This document shows positions 44,605 through 54,900 of a stretch of 64,000 bases of DNA, piece after piece. Source of the stretch: DSWT01 sp035415725. GTDB taxonomy: Bacteria > Chloroflexota > Anaerolineae > B4-G1 > SLSP01. Each line of letters begins with the position of its first letter. Position 1 is the first letter of the stretch. The position numbers and the translations under genes are program-made. The stretch spans positions 1 through 64,000 of the forward strand of contig DAOOGN010000007.1 of the NCBI GenBank assembly GCA_035415725.1, in the 5' to 3' direction. The notes beneath the pieces were generated by a model. It was not told the origin of the DNA, did not search any database, and saw only the letters and a program-made list of their open reading frames with translations.

Positions 44605-45048
44605 TTACGACATCCCCTTGACGCGCTTCCCCAGTTGCACCAGGCGGCTGGACATCGCGTAATCTGGAACCTGAAAATCCTCACTCAGTTGTTGCAGAGT
44701 AATGAGCGGTCGCCATGCGGCCTTTATGACCCATTGGGCAGGAATGAGCAGACTCATAGCGAAATACCTGGCGGCATCGTTGCTGTAGGGATAATTTTGC
44801 TCACCCTCGCTGCCGGCACGACAAATTTCGCGGTAGAGCAGACGTGCCATCGCCATCCGATATTCGTAGCGATGTTCGCCGACCCCAAAAACCAGCGATA
44901 GATCACTAATATCGACGCCGCTCACCTCTTCCGGCGGTTCTGAAAGGATTTTTTCCACCGGAACAGGAGGACGTTTGAAGTTATAGTGCTCTACCAGTTT
45001 CTCGGCCAGTTCTTCGATGCGTTGTTGATCGTGGGATGATAGTGTCAC
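44605..45048 (-). CDS. ImmA/IrrE-like protein lacking the HExxH motif
   Basis: 147 residues from GTG 45048, supported by GGAGGG upstream; an ATG at 45084 would add 12 residues. The C-terminal half (DAARYFAMSLLIPAQWV, then LQQLSEDFQVPDYAMSSRL) matches the second part of ImmA/IrrE (DUF955) metallopeptidases. Where these have the zinc-binding HExxH the sequence reads MAMARLLYREI, so it cannot be a normal zinc protease. It may be an inactive regulator or a partner-binding remnant. There is no HTH gene next to it. Confidence 0.65.
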   Translation of the reverse strand: MTLSSHDQQRIEELAEKLVEHYNFKRPPVPVEKILSEPPEEVSGVDISDLSLVFGVGEHRYEYRMAMARLLYREICRAGSEGEQNYPYSNDAARYFAMSLLIPAQWVIKAAWRPLITLQQLSEDFQVPDYAMSSRLVQLGKRVKGMS

Positions 45049-45160
45049 AGTCTTCCCTCCACCGCCTGCACGTCTGCCATACAAGTTTGCTCTACAAGCC
45101 TTCAGCGGCCCATAGAGAGCAACTGGTGTTATTATATCGATTCCTCAAAAACTTACAAAA

Positions 45161-46975
45161 TTAGCCGCTGCGTCCAAACTGCCGGATCAATTGTTCTACC
45201 GAGATTTGGATGATGGTCGGACGACCGTGGGGGCAGGTGCGTGGATTGGCGGTCTGTTCCAGATCGCGCACCAGGCGCTCCATTTCTTCGCGGGAGAGCA
45301 CCTGCCCGGCCTTGACGGCGGCGCGTTTACAGATGCGCCGTATCAGCCTCTCTTCCAGCTCGGTGTGGATAGGCGATTGTTCATCGGCGCCGGCGGCGAT
45401 GTCGGCCAGCAGATCGCCAGGAGCGAGGTGGGTGAGTAGGGTGGGCAGTGCGCGCACCAGGAATGTCCCCGCGCCAAACGGCTCGACGCTGAACCCCAGG
45501 GTGTGCAACGCGGGCAACAGCTCTTCCAGGTAAGCGGCTTCGGCGACGGGCAGTGAGACGGTCTCCGCTTCCAGCAGCGGCTGAGAAGCGATTTTCCCCT
45601 GCAACCACGCGGACACCATACGCTCGTAGAGGACGCGCTCGTGAGCGGCATGTTGGTCGATGAGATAGATGCCATCGGGGCCTTCGGCAATGATGACCAT
45701 GGTCGATGCCTGACCGATGACGCGCAGCGGCGGCAGCGTGGAGAGGGCGGCAGAACGTGGCTCTGCCGGTGGAAGGACGCTTTCCGGCGTGGTGAGCGGC
45801 AGGTTGGGTAGGACCGGCGGCGCCGCCGACATGGTTGCCGCGGGCGGTTCAGCCGACGGGAGAGCGATTTGCCGCGCCAGAGGGGTCAGCCCGGCGAGAC
45901 GAGCACGGGTGATCCTATCGGACGGCGAAATATCCTCGGCAGGCTGTGACGTGGGCATCTGCCAGGCGGTCGCTGCCGGCGCCTCGTCCATCACCGTGGC
46001 GCGGACAGCGCGTTGTACGGCACGGAAGACAGCATCGCCGTCGCGGAAGCGCACCTCTGTCTTTGCCGGATGGACGTTCACGTCGACGTCTTCGGCGGGC
46101 ATAGTCACCGTGACAAAAGCGACAGGAAATCGCTTGGTCGGCAGCAACGTGTGGTATGCCTGGATGATGGCATAGGTCAGCCGCAGATCCTGGACCCAGC
46201 GTCCGTTGACGAAAAGGGTAATGTAGCCGCGATTGGCCCGATGAACGCTGGGAGGACTGACAAAGCCTCCCACCTGGACGGCCTGAGCGTTTGTTAAACT
46301 CGCCGGGATGGGCAGCAAGCTGATCCCTAAATCCATCCCATAGACGTTGAGCAGAGCTTCCTGAGCATTGCCACTGCCTGACGTGGACAGAATTTCGCGT
46401 CCATCGTGAACCAACGAGAAGGCGATGCACGGATAGGCCAGCGCATAGCGTGTGAGGAAGGCATCGATGTGATTGCGCTCAGTGCGCTCGGCCTGAAGGA
46501 ACTTGCGCCGTGCCGGCACATTGTAAAACAGGTCTTCGACCAGCAGTTCGGTGCCTTGGGGCCGCCCGACTGCCGCCCGCCAGACAATACTGCCACCTTC
46601 GACTCGCACTTGTGTCCCCATCTTCTCGTCGGCGCAGCGGCTGGTGCATGTCACCCGGCTGACGGAAGCGATGCTGGCGAGCGCCTCCCCGCGAAATCCC
46701 AGGGTAGCGATGTGTTCCAGATCGTTGGCGGTTTCTAGCTTGCTCGTTGCATGGCGGCGGAACGCCAGTTCCACTTCCGCCGCAGGGATGCCGGCTCCGT
46801 TGTCTTGCACTCGAATCATCTCACGTCCGCCGCCGCGCGTCTCCACCGTCACAGAAGCGGCGCCGGCGTCCAGACTGTTTTCCACCAGTTCCTTGACGAC
46901 GGAGGCCGGGCGCTCAACCACTTCCCCGGCGGCGATGCGTGAGGCCACCTCCTCGGCTAAAAGTCGAATAGTCAT
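45161..46975 (-). CDS. mutL: DNA mismatch repair protein MutL
   Basis: 604 residues. GHL ATPase N-terminus with KELVENSLDAGA (Glu32, Asn33), DNGAGI (Asp58) and TLGFRGEALASI, a transducer domain, and a Pro-rich linker (about 330-415). The C-terminal domain has the metal endonuclease motif DQHAAHERVLYE and the CPHGRP motif near the end. This makes it the nicking type of MutL used by bacteria without MutH. No mutS lies in the window. Overall length is typical. Confidence 0.96.
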   Translation of the reverse strand: MTIRLLAEEVASRIAAGEVVERPASVVKELVENSLDAGAASVTVETRGGGREMIRVQDNGAGIPAAEVELAFRRHATSKLETANDLEHIATLGFRGEALASIASVSRVTCTSRCADEKMGTQVRVEGGSIVWRAAVGRPQGTELLVEDLFYNVPARRKFLQAERTERNHIDAFLTRYALAYPCIAFSLVHDGREILSTSGSGNAQEALLNVYGMDLGISLLPIPASLTNAQAVQVGGFVSPPSVHRANRGYITLFVNGRWVQDLRLTYAIIQAYHTLLPTKRFPVAFVTVTMPAEDVDVNVHPAKTEVRFRDGDAVFRAVQRAVRATVMDEAPAATAWQMPTSQPAEDISPSDRITRARLAGLTPLARQIALPSAEPPAATMSAAPPVLPNLPLTTPESVLPPAEPRSAALSTLPPLRVIGQASTMVIIAEGPDGIYLIDQHAAHERVLYERMVSAWLQGKIASQPLLEAETVSLPVAEAAYLEELLPALHTLGFSVEPFGAGTFLVRALPTLLTHLAPGDLLADIAAGADEQSPIHTELEERLIRRICKRAAVKAGQVLSREEMERLVRDLEQTANPRTCPHGRPTIIQISVEQLIRQFGRSG

Positions 46976-47013
46976 ACGGGCTATAGTCTCTCCTGCAGAT
47001 AGGTGCAGATATA

Positions 47014-47150
47014 GTATCTATTCAGGCCAGTAAACCTGGCAAAGCCACTTATTCCCTATGCCAGGTTTGGCGCGGATTTTGGCATGCAGAGTACTTATGG
47101 ATGACAAGATAGGCATATTTCTATGTGCCCATCCCCCGGCCCCCTTCTCC
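47014..47150 (-). repeat. Family-A right half, reverse orientation
   Basis: The plus strand begins GTATCTATTCAG (47014-47025), the complement of the right terminus, then TAAACCTGGCAAAGCCACTT, ATGACAAGATAGGCATATTT and GCCCATCCCCC before breaking off. It lies between mutL and the ArsR gene. Confidence 0.8.
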
Positions 47151-47312
47151 TCAACATGGTGTTGCGCCGGGCCAATTCAGTGTGTGTTGATTCTGCATAC
47201 GCCACGTGAAAAACAAACTAACAGCACCATTATACTATAATGCGCCATTTTGGGAAGAAAAAGAGGCTCTCCGGGACTTGGTGGGGTGATGGAAAAAACG
47301 GCTTTGGTCATG

Positions 47313-47340
47313 TTGACAAATTGTCTATTCCGATTAGGAT
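47313..47340 (+). promoter_or_regulatory. Candidate promoter of the ArsR/CDP-alcohol transferase operon
   Basis: TTGACA at 47313-47318 is perfect; TAGGAT at 47335-47340 is a modest -10 box at 16 bases. It lies 40 bases upstream of the ATG at 47380. Confidence 0.5.
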
Positions 47341-47379
47341 GAGAGTAACATATAAACTTTTATTTATGGATTACAACGA

Positions 47380-47721
47380 ATGTTAGAGCATAGTATGTCA
47401 GAAAAAGAGCTGCGGCGTCTGACGAAAAGTTTCGGGGCGCTGCATTCGGTGTTACGTCTGCGTATCCTGGCTGCGTTGGCGGCGGGCGAATCGAATGTCA
47501 GAGATTTGGAAACCACGTTGCGGGTTAGCCAACCTTTGCTCTCCTGGCATTTGACGCAGTTGCGGCAGACCGGGTTTGTGGTGGCAGAGCGGGTGGGGCG
47601 TGAGGTTCATTATCGTCTTAACCCGGAGGCATTCCGGGAACTGGCGGACAATATCGAAATCCTGGTGGGAATCTCGTTATCCGATGAAGGGGGTAGATCA
47701 GGTGGAAAGAGCAAAAGTTAA
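47380..47721 (+). CDS. ArsR-type winged-helix transcriptional regulator
   Basis: 113 residues. One winged helix: SVLRLRILAALAAGESNVRD, the recognition region LRVSQPLLSWHLTQLRQTGF and the wing VVAERVGREVHYRLN. There are no Cys-rich metal-sensing sites, so it is not an obvious metal sensor. ATG 47395 is an alternative start. It overlaps the phosphatidyltransferase gene by up to 38 bases in another frame, so the pair is translationally linked, and it may regulate its own operon. Confidence 0.85.
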   Translation: MLEHSMSEKELRRLTKSFGALHSVLRLRILAALAAGESNVRDLETTLRVSQPLLSWHLTQLRQTGFVVAERVGREVHYRLNPEAFRELADNIEILVGISLSDEGGRSGGKSKS

Positions 47722-48316
47722 ACAGTATGATTCTTTGACCGATTGGCTGCGCATCCAGGCGAGTGTTGTGACGCATCCGATTGCGCGGATTTTGGAGAAG
47801 CTGGGCCTGCACCCTAACACGGTGACGATCCTGGGGTTTCTTCTCAATATCGGCGCGGGTGCCATTCTGGCGTCGGGGCATTTGTTGTGGGGAGGAGTGT
47901 TTCTATTGATCGCCTCATCGGTGGATGCGTTGGATGGTGCCCTGGCGCGGGTTTCTGGCGCGAAAAGCCGTTTTGGTGCGTTCCTGGATTCGACGCTCGA
48001 CCGCCTTTCTGAGGGCGCGTTGTTCTTTGGCTTGCTTGTCTGGCTGGTGCAGCAGAGGGCGACGTGGGACATTTACCTTGTCTTTGTCATTCTCCTGGGC
48101 AGTGTGATGGTCAGCTACATCCGCGCGCGCGCCGAAGGCGTCGGTTACGAATGTAAAGTCGGCATTTTGACCCGTCTGGAACGTGTGGTTGTGCTGGGGG
48201 CAGGGTTGATTATCGGCTGGGTGCGACCGACGTTGATTTTCATGGCTGTGTTTACCTGGATTACCGTGTTTCAGCGCCTGTGGTACGTCTACCGTGAATC
48301 ACGTAAAAATCCCTGA
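47684..48316 (+). CDS. CDP-alcohol phosphatidyltransferase
   Basis: 210 residues from ATG 47684; GTG 47702 is an alternative with a G-rich site ahead of it. The catalytic motif DG(x)2AR(x)8G(x)3D(x)3D is complete in DGALARVSGAKSRFGAFLDS (with the last Asp just after). About six membrane helices follow. It joins an alcohol such as glycerol-phosphate or inositol-phosphate to a CDP-lipid. Size and the following RARAEGVGYECKVG suggest the phosphatidylinositol-phosphate/archaetidyl-type branch, but this is uncertain. Confidence 0.85.
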   Translation: MKGVDQVERAKVKQYDSLTDWLRIQASVVTHPIARILEKLGLHPNTVTILGFLLNIGAGAILASGHLLWGGVFLLIASSVDALDGALARVSGAKSRFGAFLDSTLDRLSEGALFFGLLVWLVQQRATWDIYLVFVILLGSVMVSYIRARAEGVGYECKVGILTRLERVVVLGAGLIIGWVRPTLIFMAVFTWITVFQRLWYVYRESRKNP

Positions 48317-48328
48317 AAGAAGAGCGGC

Positions 48329-48441
48329 GTCATGGAGCATGCCCCGACCTGACAGGTCTCGAAACTGAAGCGGGTAGCAGGCTCTTGGATGCCCGTTCCT
48401 GGGTCATGGAGCATGCCCCGACCTGACAGGTCTCGAAACTG
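48329..48441 (+). repeat. Two identical 39-bp direct repeats
   Basis: 48329-48367 and 48403-48441 are identical (GTCATGGAGCATGCCCC to CTCGAAACTG), 74 bases apart. Each holds the palindrome GACCTGACAGGTC. Confidence 0.9.
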
Positions 48442-48481
48442 TTCCTGAACAAGAAAGTTTACCAATCCTCAACTTCCGCAT

Positions 48482-48535
48482 GGCGTCAGAGGGGTATTTC
48501 TAGACCTGTCAGGTCTTCATCTGACGCCGTTTTTT
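48482..48535 (+). terminator. Terminator with nested hairpin
   Basis: GGCGTCAGA (48482-48490) pairs with TCTGACGCC (48520-48528) and is followed by GTTTTTT. The loop contains its own GACCTGTCAGGTC hairpin. It closes the phosphatidyltransferase transcript. Confidence 0.7.
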
Positions 48536-48576
48536 ATTCCCTGTGTTCTGCGGATAGGCAGTCATCCGATTTATGG

Positions 48577-48582
48577 TACAAT
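48577..48582 (+). promoter_or_regulatory. -10 box directly before a leaderless start
   Basis: TACAAT lies eight bases ahead of ATG 48590, where transcription from this box would be expected to begin. There is no ribosome site. A -35 box is not obvious. Confidence 0.45.
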
Positions 48583-48589
48583 TTCCCCG

Positions 48590-51500
48590 ATGAGAGAACG
48601 AATTCTGACTCTTCCCTGGCGTTTGTTGATGATCCTGTTCCTCTTGCTTCCGGCGTTGCTGCCGCTCCTCCGTGGAACCGGATTGCCTTGCACCCACGAT
48701 AACGTCTTGCATTATTATCGCATCGCAGCCATTGATGCCGCGTGGCGTCAGGGATGGATTTTCTCGCGCTGGATTCCCAACCTGGCCCTCGGATACGGCT
48801 ATCCCTTCTTCAACTTCCGTGAGCCGCTGCCGTATCTCGTCGGGGCGCTGCTTTATCGGACGGGCATGCCGTTGCCGCTTGTTGTGGGACTGCTCTATGC
48901 TGCCAGCTTGATCGCTGCTGCCGGCGGGGCCTACGTCTTGGCGCGCGATCTCTTCGGCGAGCGCGCGGCGTGGATTGCGGCGTTGGCCTATGGCCTGGGA
49001 CCGTATCTGTTACTGGATGCGCTGCGGCGGGGTAATATGCCAGAATCGGTGGCCCTGGCGCTGCTCCCCTGGCTGATGGTCACGTTTCGTCGCGTAATCC
49101 TCGGCGGCGGACGTGCTCCTTTCATCGCCTCGGTGCTGCTGTTGGCGGCGTTGTTTCTGAGTCACAACATCACCTCACTGCTGTTTGCGCCGTTGTTGGG
49201 CGGCTACGTGATCCTGCTGGCATGGCTCTATCGCGCGCGTCGGGCGTGGCCGTGGGCGTTCGCTGCGGTGTTCCTGGCAGTGGCGTTGACGGCGTGGTTC
49301 TGGTTTCCGGCGTTGACGGAACAATCCACGGTGCAATTGCATCTCTCGCGTACCACGCGCAACAACGATTTTCATTACAATTTCGCTACGTGGCAGGAAA
49401 TGCTCTTCGCATTGCCGACGCCCTATGACGCCGACTACCTGAATCCACCGATGCGCGTGCCACTTGGCGTTGTCCAGACGGCTTTGGCCGTTGTCGGCGT
49501 TGTCGTCGGTTGGCGGCGCACGCGCGCCTCTGCGGAGCCAGGCGACTGTGCCGATGGGCGTGTGGGTGAAAGGCGGGTCGCGGTGATTTTCTTTGCCCTG
49601 CTGGCGCTCGCTTACCTGTGGATGAGCAGTCCCGGCTCGGTATGGCTCTGGGAAGCCTTCCCGATGCTGGCCTTCATCCAATTCCCGTGGCGGCTTGTGG
49701 GTCGCGCCCTGCTGCCTGCTTCCCTTCTCGCCGCCGCGGCTTTCTCCTCCGCTCCTCGCCTGCCGTTGGCCGTCGACCGTCTCTTGTTCTTCAGTGCTCT
49801 GGCGTTGCTCGCTCTGTTCTCCTGGCCCGACACCTATCCCCCCAAGGGCTTCTGTGCGCTGAACCCGCATCCTGCTATGACCGATCTCTACGCCTACGAA
49901 CAGCAGGGCTGGATGGGCGTCGATCCTGAGGGCAGTTATTTCCCCGTCTGGGTGGAAGAGCATCCCACGGATACGGCGCTGGCGGATGCCTTCGCGCGCG
50001 GTGTGGAACCGGCACGGCTGGACGCCGGGGCGCTGCCCAGCGGGGCGCGCGTGTTGGCGGCGGTTTATCGTCCCCTGCAGGCCTCCATCACCCTCACCAC
50101 GCCAACCGCCTTTCAGGCGCGTTGGTTGGGTTTCTACTTCCCCGGTTGGCGCGTTGAGATCGACAGCATACCGGTCGCCGTCGCGCCGGAAGATGACACT
50201 GGCTTGCTGACCTTCGCCGTGCCCGCGGGCGAGCACACGCTTGAGGTGCGTTTTGGGATGACGCCCGCCCGTCGGAGGGTGAGCCTTGTCTCCGGCGCCG
50301 CTCTCCTCGTGTTCGGCCTGGCCGTATGGCGGATTCATTCCCCGGCTGACGACCCCACTCGCGTGACAGGGGCGGCTCTCTCTGCCCTTTCCACGGCGTC
50401 ATTTTCTCCCTCCCCTCTGGCGGTGGCGCTGTTGGCCGTCGTGCTGCTGGTACTCAGATTGCTGGTGGTGGAGCGGACCTCGAATCCTGTGCATCATTCT
50501 CGTCTGGCGGCAGGCGTGCTCCCCGAAGTGGACACGCCCCTGGCGCAGCCTTTTACCGGCGGCCTGACGCTCCTGGGCTACGACATAGCTTCCGCCGAAC
50601 TCCCTGCCGATGGCGAAGTGCAAATCGATTTGCTGTGGCAGGCTCGTGAGATTCCCTCATTGGAATATCGCACCGTCATCTTACTCACCGACGCGGAGGG
50701 ACGGTATTGGAGTCCCGCCGGGACGATGCGTCCGCGCGGCTACGAGCCGACGCCACCGACGACGATGTGGCTGCCGGGGCAATACGCTTACGATCCCCAC
50801 ATCGTGCAGCCGTTGCCCGGCACGCCGCCGGGCGAGTATTCTATCGTGGTCAGCCTGTTCGACAAATCCACGTTGACCCCCGCCTCCGTTGTGGGGGCGG
50901 ACGGCAATCCCAGCGGGCCAGACCTGACGTTGGGCACGCTGAAGATCACGCCGCCACAAACGCCGACGGATCTGCCGGCGCTGGATGTTCCCGCCGATGC
51001 CGTTTTGCGGCGCTGTGGCGCGCTGGGCTTGTGGACGATGACCGCCGATCGCGCCCGGGCCGCGCCGGGCGAGATCGTGGGCCTGCGGTGGGTCTGGGAA
51101 GCGCTCGCAAGGCCGCAGGACGCCCTGTTGGCGATGTTGACAGTGTCGGATGCTGCCGGAAGCGTCGCCCGCACCTGGGAACTGCCCCTGGCGGCGGCGT
51201 GGTGGCCTACGGATCGTTGGTCCGCCGGCGAGCGCTGGGTCGGACGGCCGGTTGTCCGTCTGCCCGGCGGATTGGAAAGCGGCACTTATCGCCTGGCGGT
51301 GCATCTGCCCGGGTGTGACGAAGCGCTGGCGGAAACCTTCATCGAGGTCCGTGCGCCGGAGCGCGTCTGGCAGGCGCCGGACGATTTGCTCCCCGCCGAC
51401 GTGATCTTCAGTGACCAGGTGCGCCTGGTCGGTTATGCCCTGGAGCCGGCCACGCCCGTTGCCGGGAAGACGTTGACCGTTCGTCTGGCGTGGCAGGCGA

Positions 51501-51778
51501 TGGCCGAGATGGAATCGTCCTATCGCGTGTTCGTGCATCTGCTCGGCAGTGACGGGCATATCCTGGCCCAGAGCGACGGTGAGCCGGCCAACTGGATGCG
51601 CCCGACGACCGGTTGGGCCGTTGGGGAAATCGTCGTCGAGACGCGAGAAATCGCCGTCCCCGCGACGCTCTCTGCCGGTGGAGCTATCTTGCGTGTGGGC
51701 CTCTACCTCCCGGACGGGCCACGCCTCATCACCACTGCCGGAGAGGATGCTTTTGTGCTTGGTTCTTTCGACTTTTGA
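48590..51778 (+). CDS. Giant GT-C-like membrane protein with C-terminal beta modules
   Basis: 1062 residues. N-terminal 600 or so residues hold about a dozen membrane helices, starting with a luminal-type THDNVLHYYRIAAI, IFSRWIPNLALGYGYPFFNF and a PESVALALLPWL segment. This pattern is shared with proteins annotated as 6-pyruvoyl-tetrahydropterin synthase-related or YfhO-like, related to GT-C glycosyltransferases. From about 620 on come further helices and then three similar beta-sandwich modules (about 660-790, 800-925 and 930-1060). It probably moves lipid-linked sugars at the cell surface. A 61-residue protein and a full paralogue follow. Confidence 0.75.
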   Translation: MRERILTLPWRLLMILFLLLPALLPLLRGTGLPCTHDNVLHYYRIAAIDAAWRQGWIFSRWIPNLALGYGYPFFNFREPLPYLVGALLYRTGMPLPLVVGLLYAASLIAAAGGAYVLARDLFGERAAWIAALAYGLGPYLLLDALRRGNMPESVALALLPWLMVTFRRVILGGGRAPFIASVLLLAALFLSHNITSLLFAPLLGGYVILLAWLYRARRAWPWAFAAVFLAVALTAWFWFPALTEQSTVQLHLSRTTRNNDFHYNFATWQEMLFALPTPYDADYLNPPMRVPLGVVQTALAVVGVVVGWRRTRASAEPGDCADGRVGERRVAVIFFALLALAYLWMSSPGSVWLWEAFPMLAFIQFPWRLVGRALLPASLLAAAAFSSAPRLPLAVDRLLFFSALALLALFSWPDTYPPKGFCALNPHPAMTDLYAYEQQGWMGVDPEGSYFPVWVEEHPTDTALADAFARGVEPARLDAGALPSGARVLAAVYRPLQASITLTTPTAFQARWLGFYFPGWRVEIDSIPVAVAPEDDTGLLTFAVPAGEHTLEVRFGMTPARRRVSLVSGAALLVFGLAVWRIHSPADDPTRVTGAALSALSTASFSPSPLAVALLAVVLLVLRLLVVERTSNPVHHSRLAAGVLPEVDTPLAQPFTGGLTLLGYDIASAELPADGEVQIDLLWQAREIPSLEYRTVILLTDAEGRYWSPAGTMRPRGYEPTPPTTMWLPGQYAYDPHIVQPLPGTPPGEYSIVVSLFDKSTLTPASVVGADGNPSGPDLTLGTLKITPPQTPTDLPALDVPADAVLRRCGALGLWTMTADRARAAPGEIVGLRWVWEALARPQDALLAMLTVSDAAGSVARTWELPLAAAWWPTDRWSAGERWVGRPVVRLPGGLESGTYRLAVHLPGCDEALAETFIEVRAPERVWQAPDDLLPADVIFSDQVRLVGYALEPATPVAGKTLTVRLAWQAMAEMESSYRVFVHLLGSDGHILAQSDGEPANWMRPTTGWAVGEIVVETREIAVPATLSAGGAILRVGLYLPDGPRLITTAGEDAFVLGSFDF

Positions 51779-51805
51779 CATTAGACTTTGGACCGAGGAG
51801 GACCT

Positions 51806-51991
51806 ATGCGTAGACATGTGGGAAGTGTGCTGACGGTGACGGCGCTGCTGATTATGTTCTGGTTGATCTGGCAGAAATTGTACATCGTAGTGCACGTCAA
51901 CATGCCCTGGTGGGGATTCTTGATCCTGGCTGTAGGGCTCTTTCTGGCCGTGGACTACATTCTCTCCAAGATTTTTGACCGCGGGCGATGA
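51806..51991 (+). CDS. Small two-helix membrane protein between two paralogues
   Basis: 61 residues from ATG 51806 with GAGGAGG upstream. Two helices (about 6-26 and 32-50) are followed by a basic end. It starts 28 bases after the first giant protein's stop and ends seven bases before the second begins, so all three are one transcript. Family unknown. Confidence 0.7.
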   Translation: MRRHVGSVLTVTALLIMFWLIWQKLYIVVHVNMPWWGFLILAVGLFLAVDYILSKIFDRGR

Positions 51992-51998
51992 CCGGCAC

Positions 51999-54900
51999 AT
52001 GAAGTCTGCAAACAGACCCTTGACCCTGTTGTTGCTGATTCTGGCGCTGCTGCTGTTCTTCGTGCCGGCGTTACAACCCTTGCTGTGCGCCGATTTCACG
52101 TGTGGTTATGACAACGCTTTTCATCTCTGGCGCGCCGTGCAGATGGACCATCTCTGGTCGCAGGGCGTGCTCTTTTCGCGGTGGGCCCCGGATATGGCCC
52201 ACGGCTTTGGTTTTCCGCTCTTCATCTTCACGCCGGCAGGGACGGCGGCGGGCGCGGCATGGCTGCACCGTCTGGGACTGGCGTGGCCGACGGCGTTGAA
52301 CACTCTCTTTGCCCTGGGGATCGTTGCGGGCGGGCTGTTCATGTTCGCGCTGGCGTGTGACTTAGGGGGGCCGTATGCCGGGATGGTCGCCGCGGTCGGC
52401 TACGTCTACGCGCCGTTTCTGGCCTACGACGTTTTCAACCGTGGCAGTCTATCCGAGTCCGTGGCCTGGGCCTTCCCGCCGTTGATTCTGTGGTCGCTGC
52501 AACGCTGGGCCGTGCACCGTGAACGTGGATTTTTGATCGCCGGCGCGTTGGGCCTCGCGGCGCTGCTGCTCAGTCATCACCTGTTCGGCTTTCTCTTCGC
52601 GCCGCTGCTGGGATTGTGGGTGCTGGTGGGGGGCTATGTGGCCCGCGACTGGCGCGTGATAGGGCGCGGCGTGCTGCTCGGCGCCTTGGGGTTGGGTCTC
52701 GCGGCATTCTTCTGGCTGCCGCCGCTGCTCGAACGCGGGTGGGTACAGACGGAGCGCTTGCTTGGAACGTGGGTTTTCGACTATCACTATAATTTCCTCT
52801 CGCTGGATCATATCCTGGCTTTACCCCGTGCCGCCGACCCTTATTTGATCAACGATTGGCCGCCCAAGTCCCTCGGCTTGGTGCCGGTGCTGGCAGCGTT
52901 GTTGCCGCTGTTGCGCTGGAAGCGCCTGTCGCGCGCCGGACGTGGCTACGTGCTCCTGTTGTGGCTGCTGACGCTGACCTTTGTGTTCCTTACTCTGTCA
53001 CCGGCGGTGGGATTGTGGGAACGGCTCCCCCTGCTTGCGTACATCCAATTTCCCTGGCGCTACCTCGGCCCCGCCGCGTTCTGTCTGGCACTGCTTGCCG
53101 GAGCCGGCGTGAGTGTTCCTGCTGAAGAAGCGCGGCGCCGTTCGGCTCATCGTGCCGGCGCGGGGATGACACTGGCGCTGATGGTGGGACTGATCGCGGC
53201 GAACCTGGGGTGGTTCTTCCCCGCGCATTGTGCACCGCCGGCGGATACCTCTCCTGCGGCCATGATTGCCTGGGAGCGGGCGACCGACACCCTCGGCATG
53301 ACAGCGAAAGGCGAATATCTGCCCATCTGGGTCAAACAGATGCCCGACGATGGGGCCTTAGATGCTGCTTACATGGCCGGCGATCCCGTTGTACGATTGC
53401 CGCTTAGTGCGCTTCCGCCGGGCGCGGTGATTCTCTCGGCAGACTACGGCGCACTGCGGGCCTCTATCGATCTGGAAACACCGGTGACGTTCCAGGCGCG
53501 CTATCTCGCGTTCTACTATCCCGGCTGGCAGGCCACCGTGGACGGCTCGCCGGTGGACGTGACGCCGGAGCCGGAGACCGGTTTGGTGACGTTCACCGTG
53601 CCCGGCGGACGGCATCGCCTCGAAGTATGGTTTGGCGAAACCCCGCTGCGTTTACTGGCAGATGGCCTGTCGGTACTCAGCCTGGTCATCCTCGCGGTCT
53701 TTGGACTGTTCACGAAATCGGCGCGGCGGCGGGAGGGCAAATTGACAGATGACGCCTCAGGTCTCACGTCTTATGCTTCACGCTATACCTCTCGCGCCGC
53801 TGTCGGTTTTATCGTGGCCGGACTGGCTCTCGTGGCCGTAAAACTGCTGGTGGTGGATCGAAGCGTCGTTTTGTGGCGCGGGACACGTTTGCAGGCGGAT
53901 GGAACGCTCGCGGGTGTGGAAACGCCGGTCAGCGTCAACTTCGGGGGGCGAGCGTTGCTGCTGGGGTACGATCTGCCGGAGACGTTTGCCGCCGATGCTG
54001 CGCCGACGATTACGCTGTACTGGCGTGCGCTGAACCCGGCGGGGCGAGATTGGCATGTGGGCCTGGTCTTCATCGGTGCAGACGGCACACGTTGGTCGCC
54101 CGTGGACTTGCGCGACGCGCGCTGGGGCCACAATCCGCCGCCATTCTCGGAGTGGGCGCCGGAGAAATATGCACGGATGGATTATGTGGTGGATGTGCGG
54201 CCCGGCATGCCGCCGGGCGACTATACGCTGGCGCTCTCGTTATTCGACCGGAGCACGCTCGAACCCGCGTCAGTGTTGGGCGCGGATGGCAATCCCACGG
54301 GGCCGGAATTGGTGATAGGCCAGGTTCGCGTTCTGCCGCCCACGCATAAGCCGACGCTGACCGAACTCGAAGTCACGGAGGACGCGACATTGCGACGTTG
54401 CGGCGCGCTTGGCCTGTGGGCGATGACGGCGGATCGCGCCCAGGCTGCGCCGGGCGATGTGGTGGCATGGCGGTGGGTGTGGGAGGCGGTGGAGACGCCG
54501 TCGGTATCAGCGCTGGCAACGGTGACGCTGCGCGACGCGGCGAATACCGTGGTGCGGACCTGGTATCTGCCTCCTGCTGCGACGTGGTGGCCTACGGATC
54601 AATGGCAGGCGGGGGAGCGCTGGATTGGACGTCCCCTTGTGCGGCTGCCCGGGTCACTCGAAAGCGGCGAATACATCCTGCGTGTCGGGCTGCCGGGCTG
54701 CGATGACCTGGCTGCCGTCCCGTTGCATGTCGTCGCGCCGGAACGCCGCTGGACGGTGCCGGCCGACTTTGTGGCGACGGATGTGGTCCTGGGAGGGGCG
54801 GTCCGCCTGGCCGGATATGCGATGGAGATCGAGGAAACCCAGCGTGTGACAGTCCGTCTTGCCTGGCAGGCCGTTGCCGAGATGGAGACGTCGTATCGCG

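Noticed and set aside
48482..48535. GACCTGTCAGGTC palindromes as a regulator binding site
   Set aside because: The palindrome appears in several unrelated spacers and inside a terminator loop, which fits a spacer repeat better than an operator.
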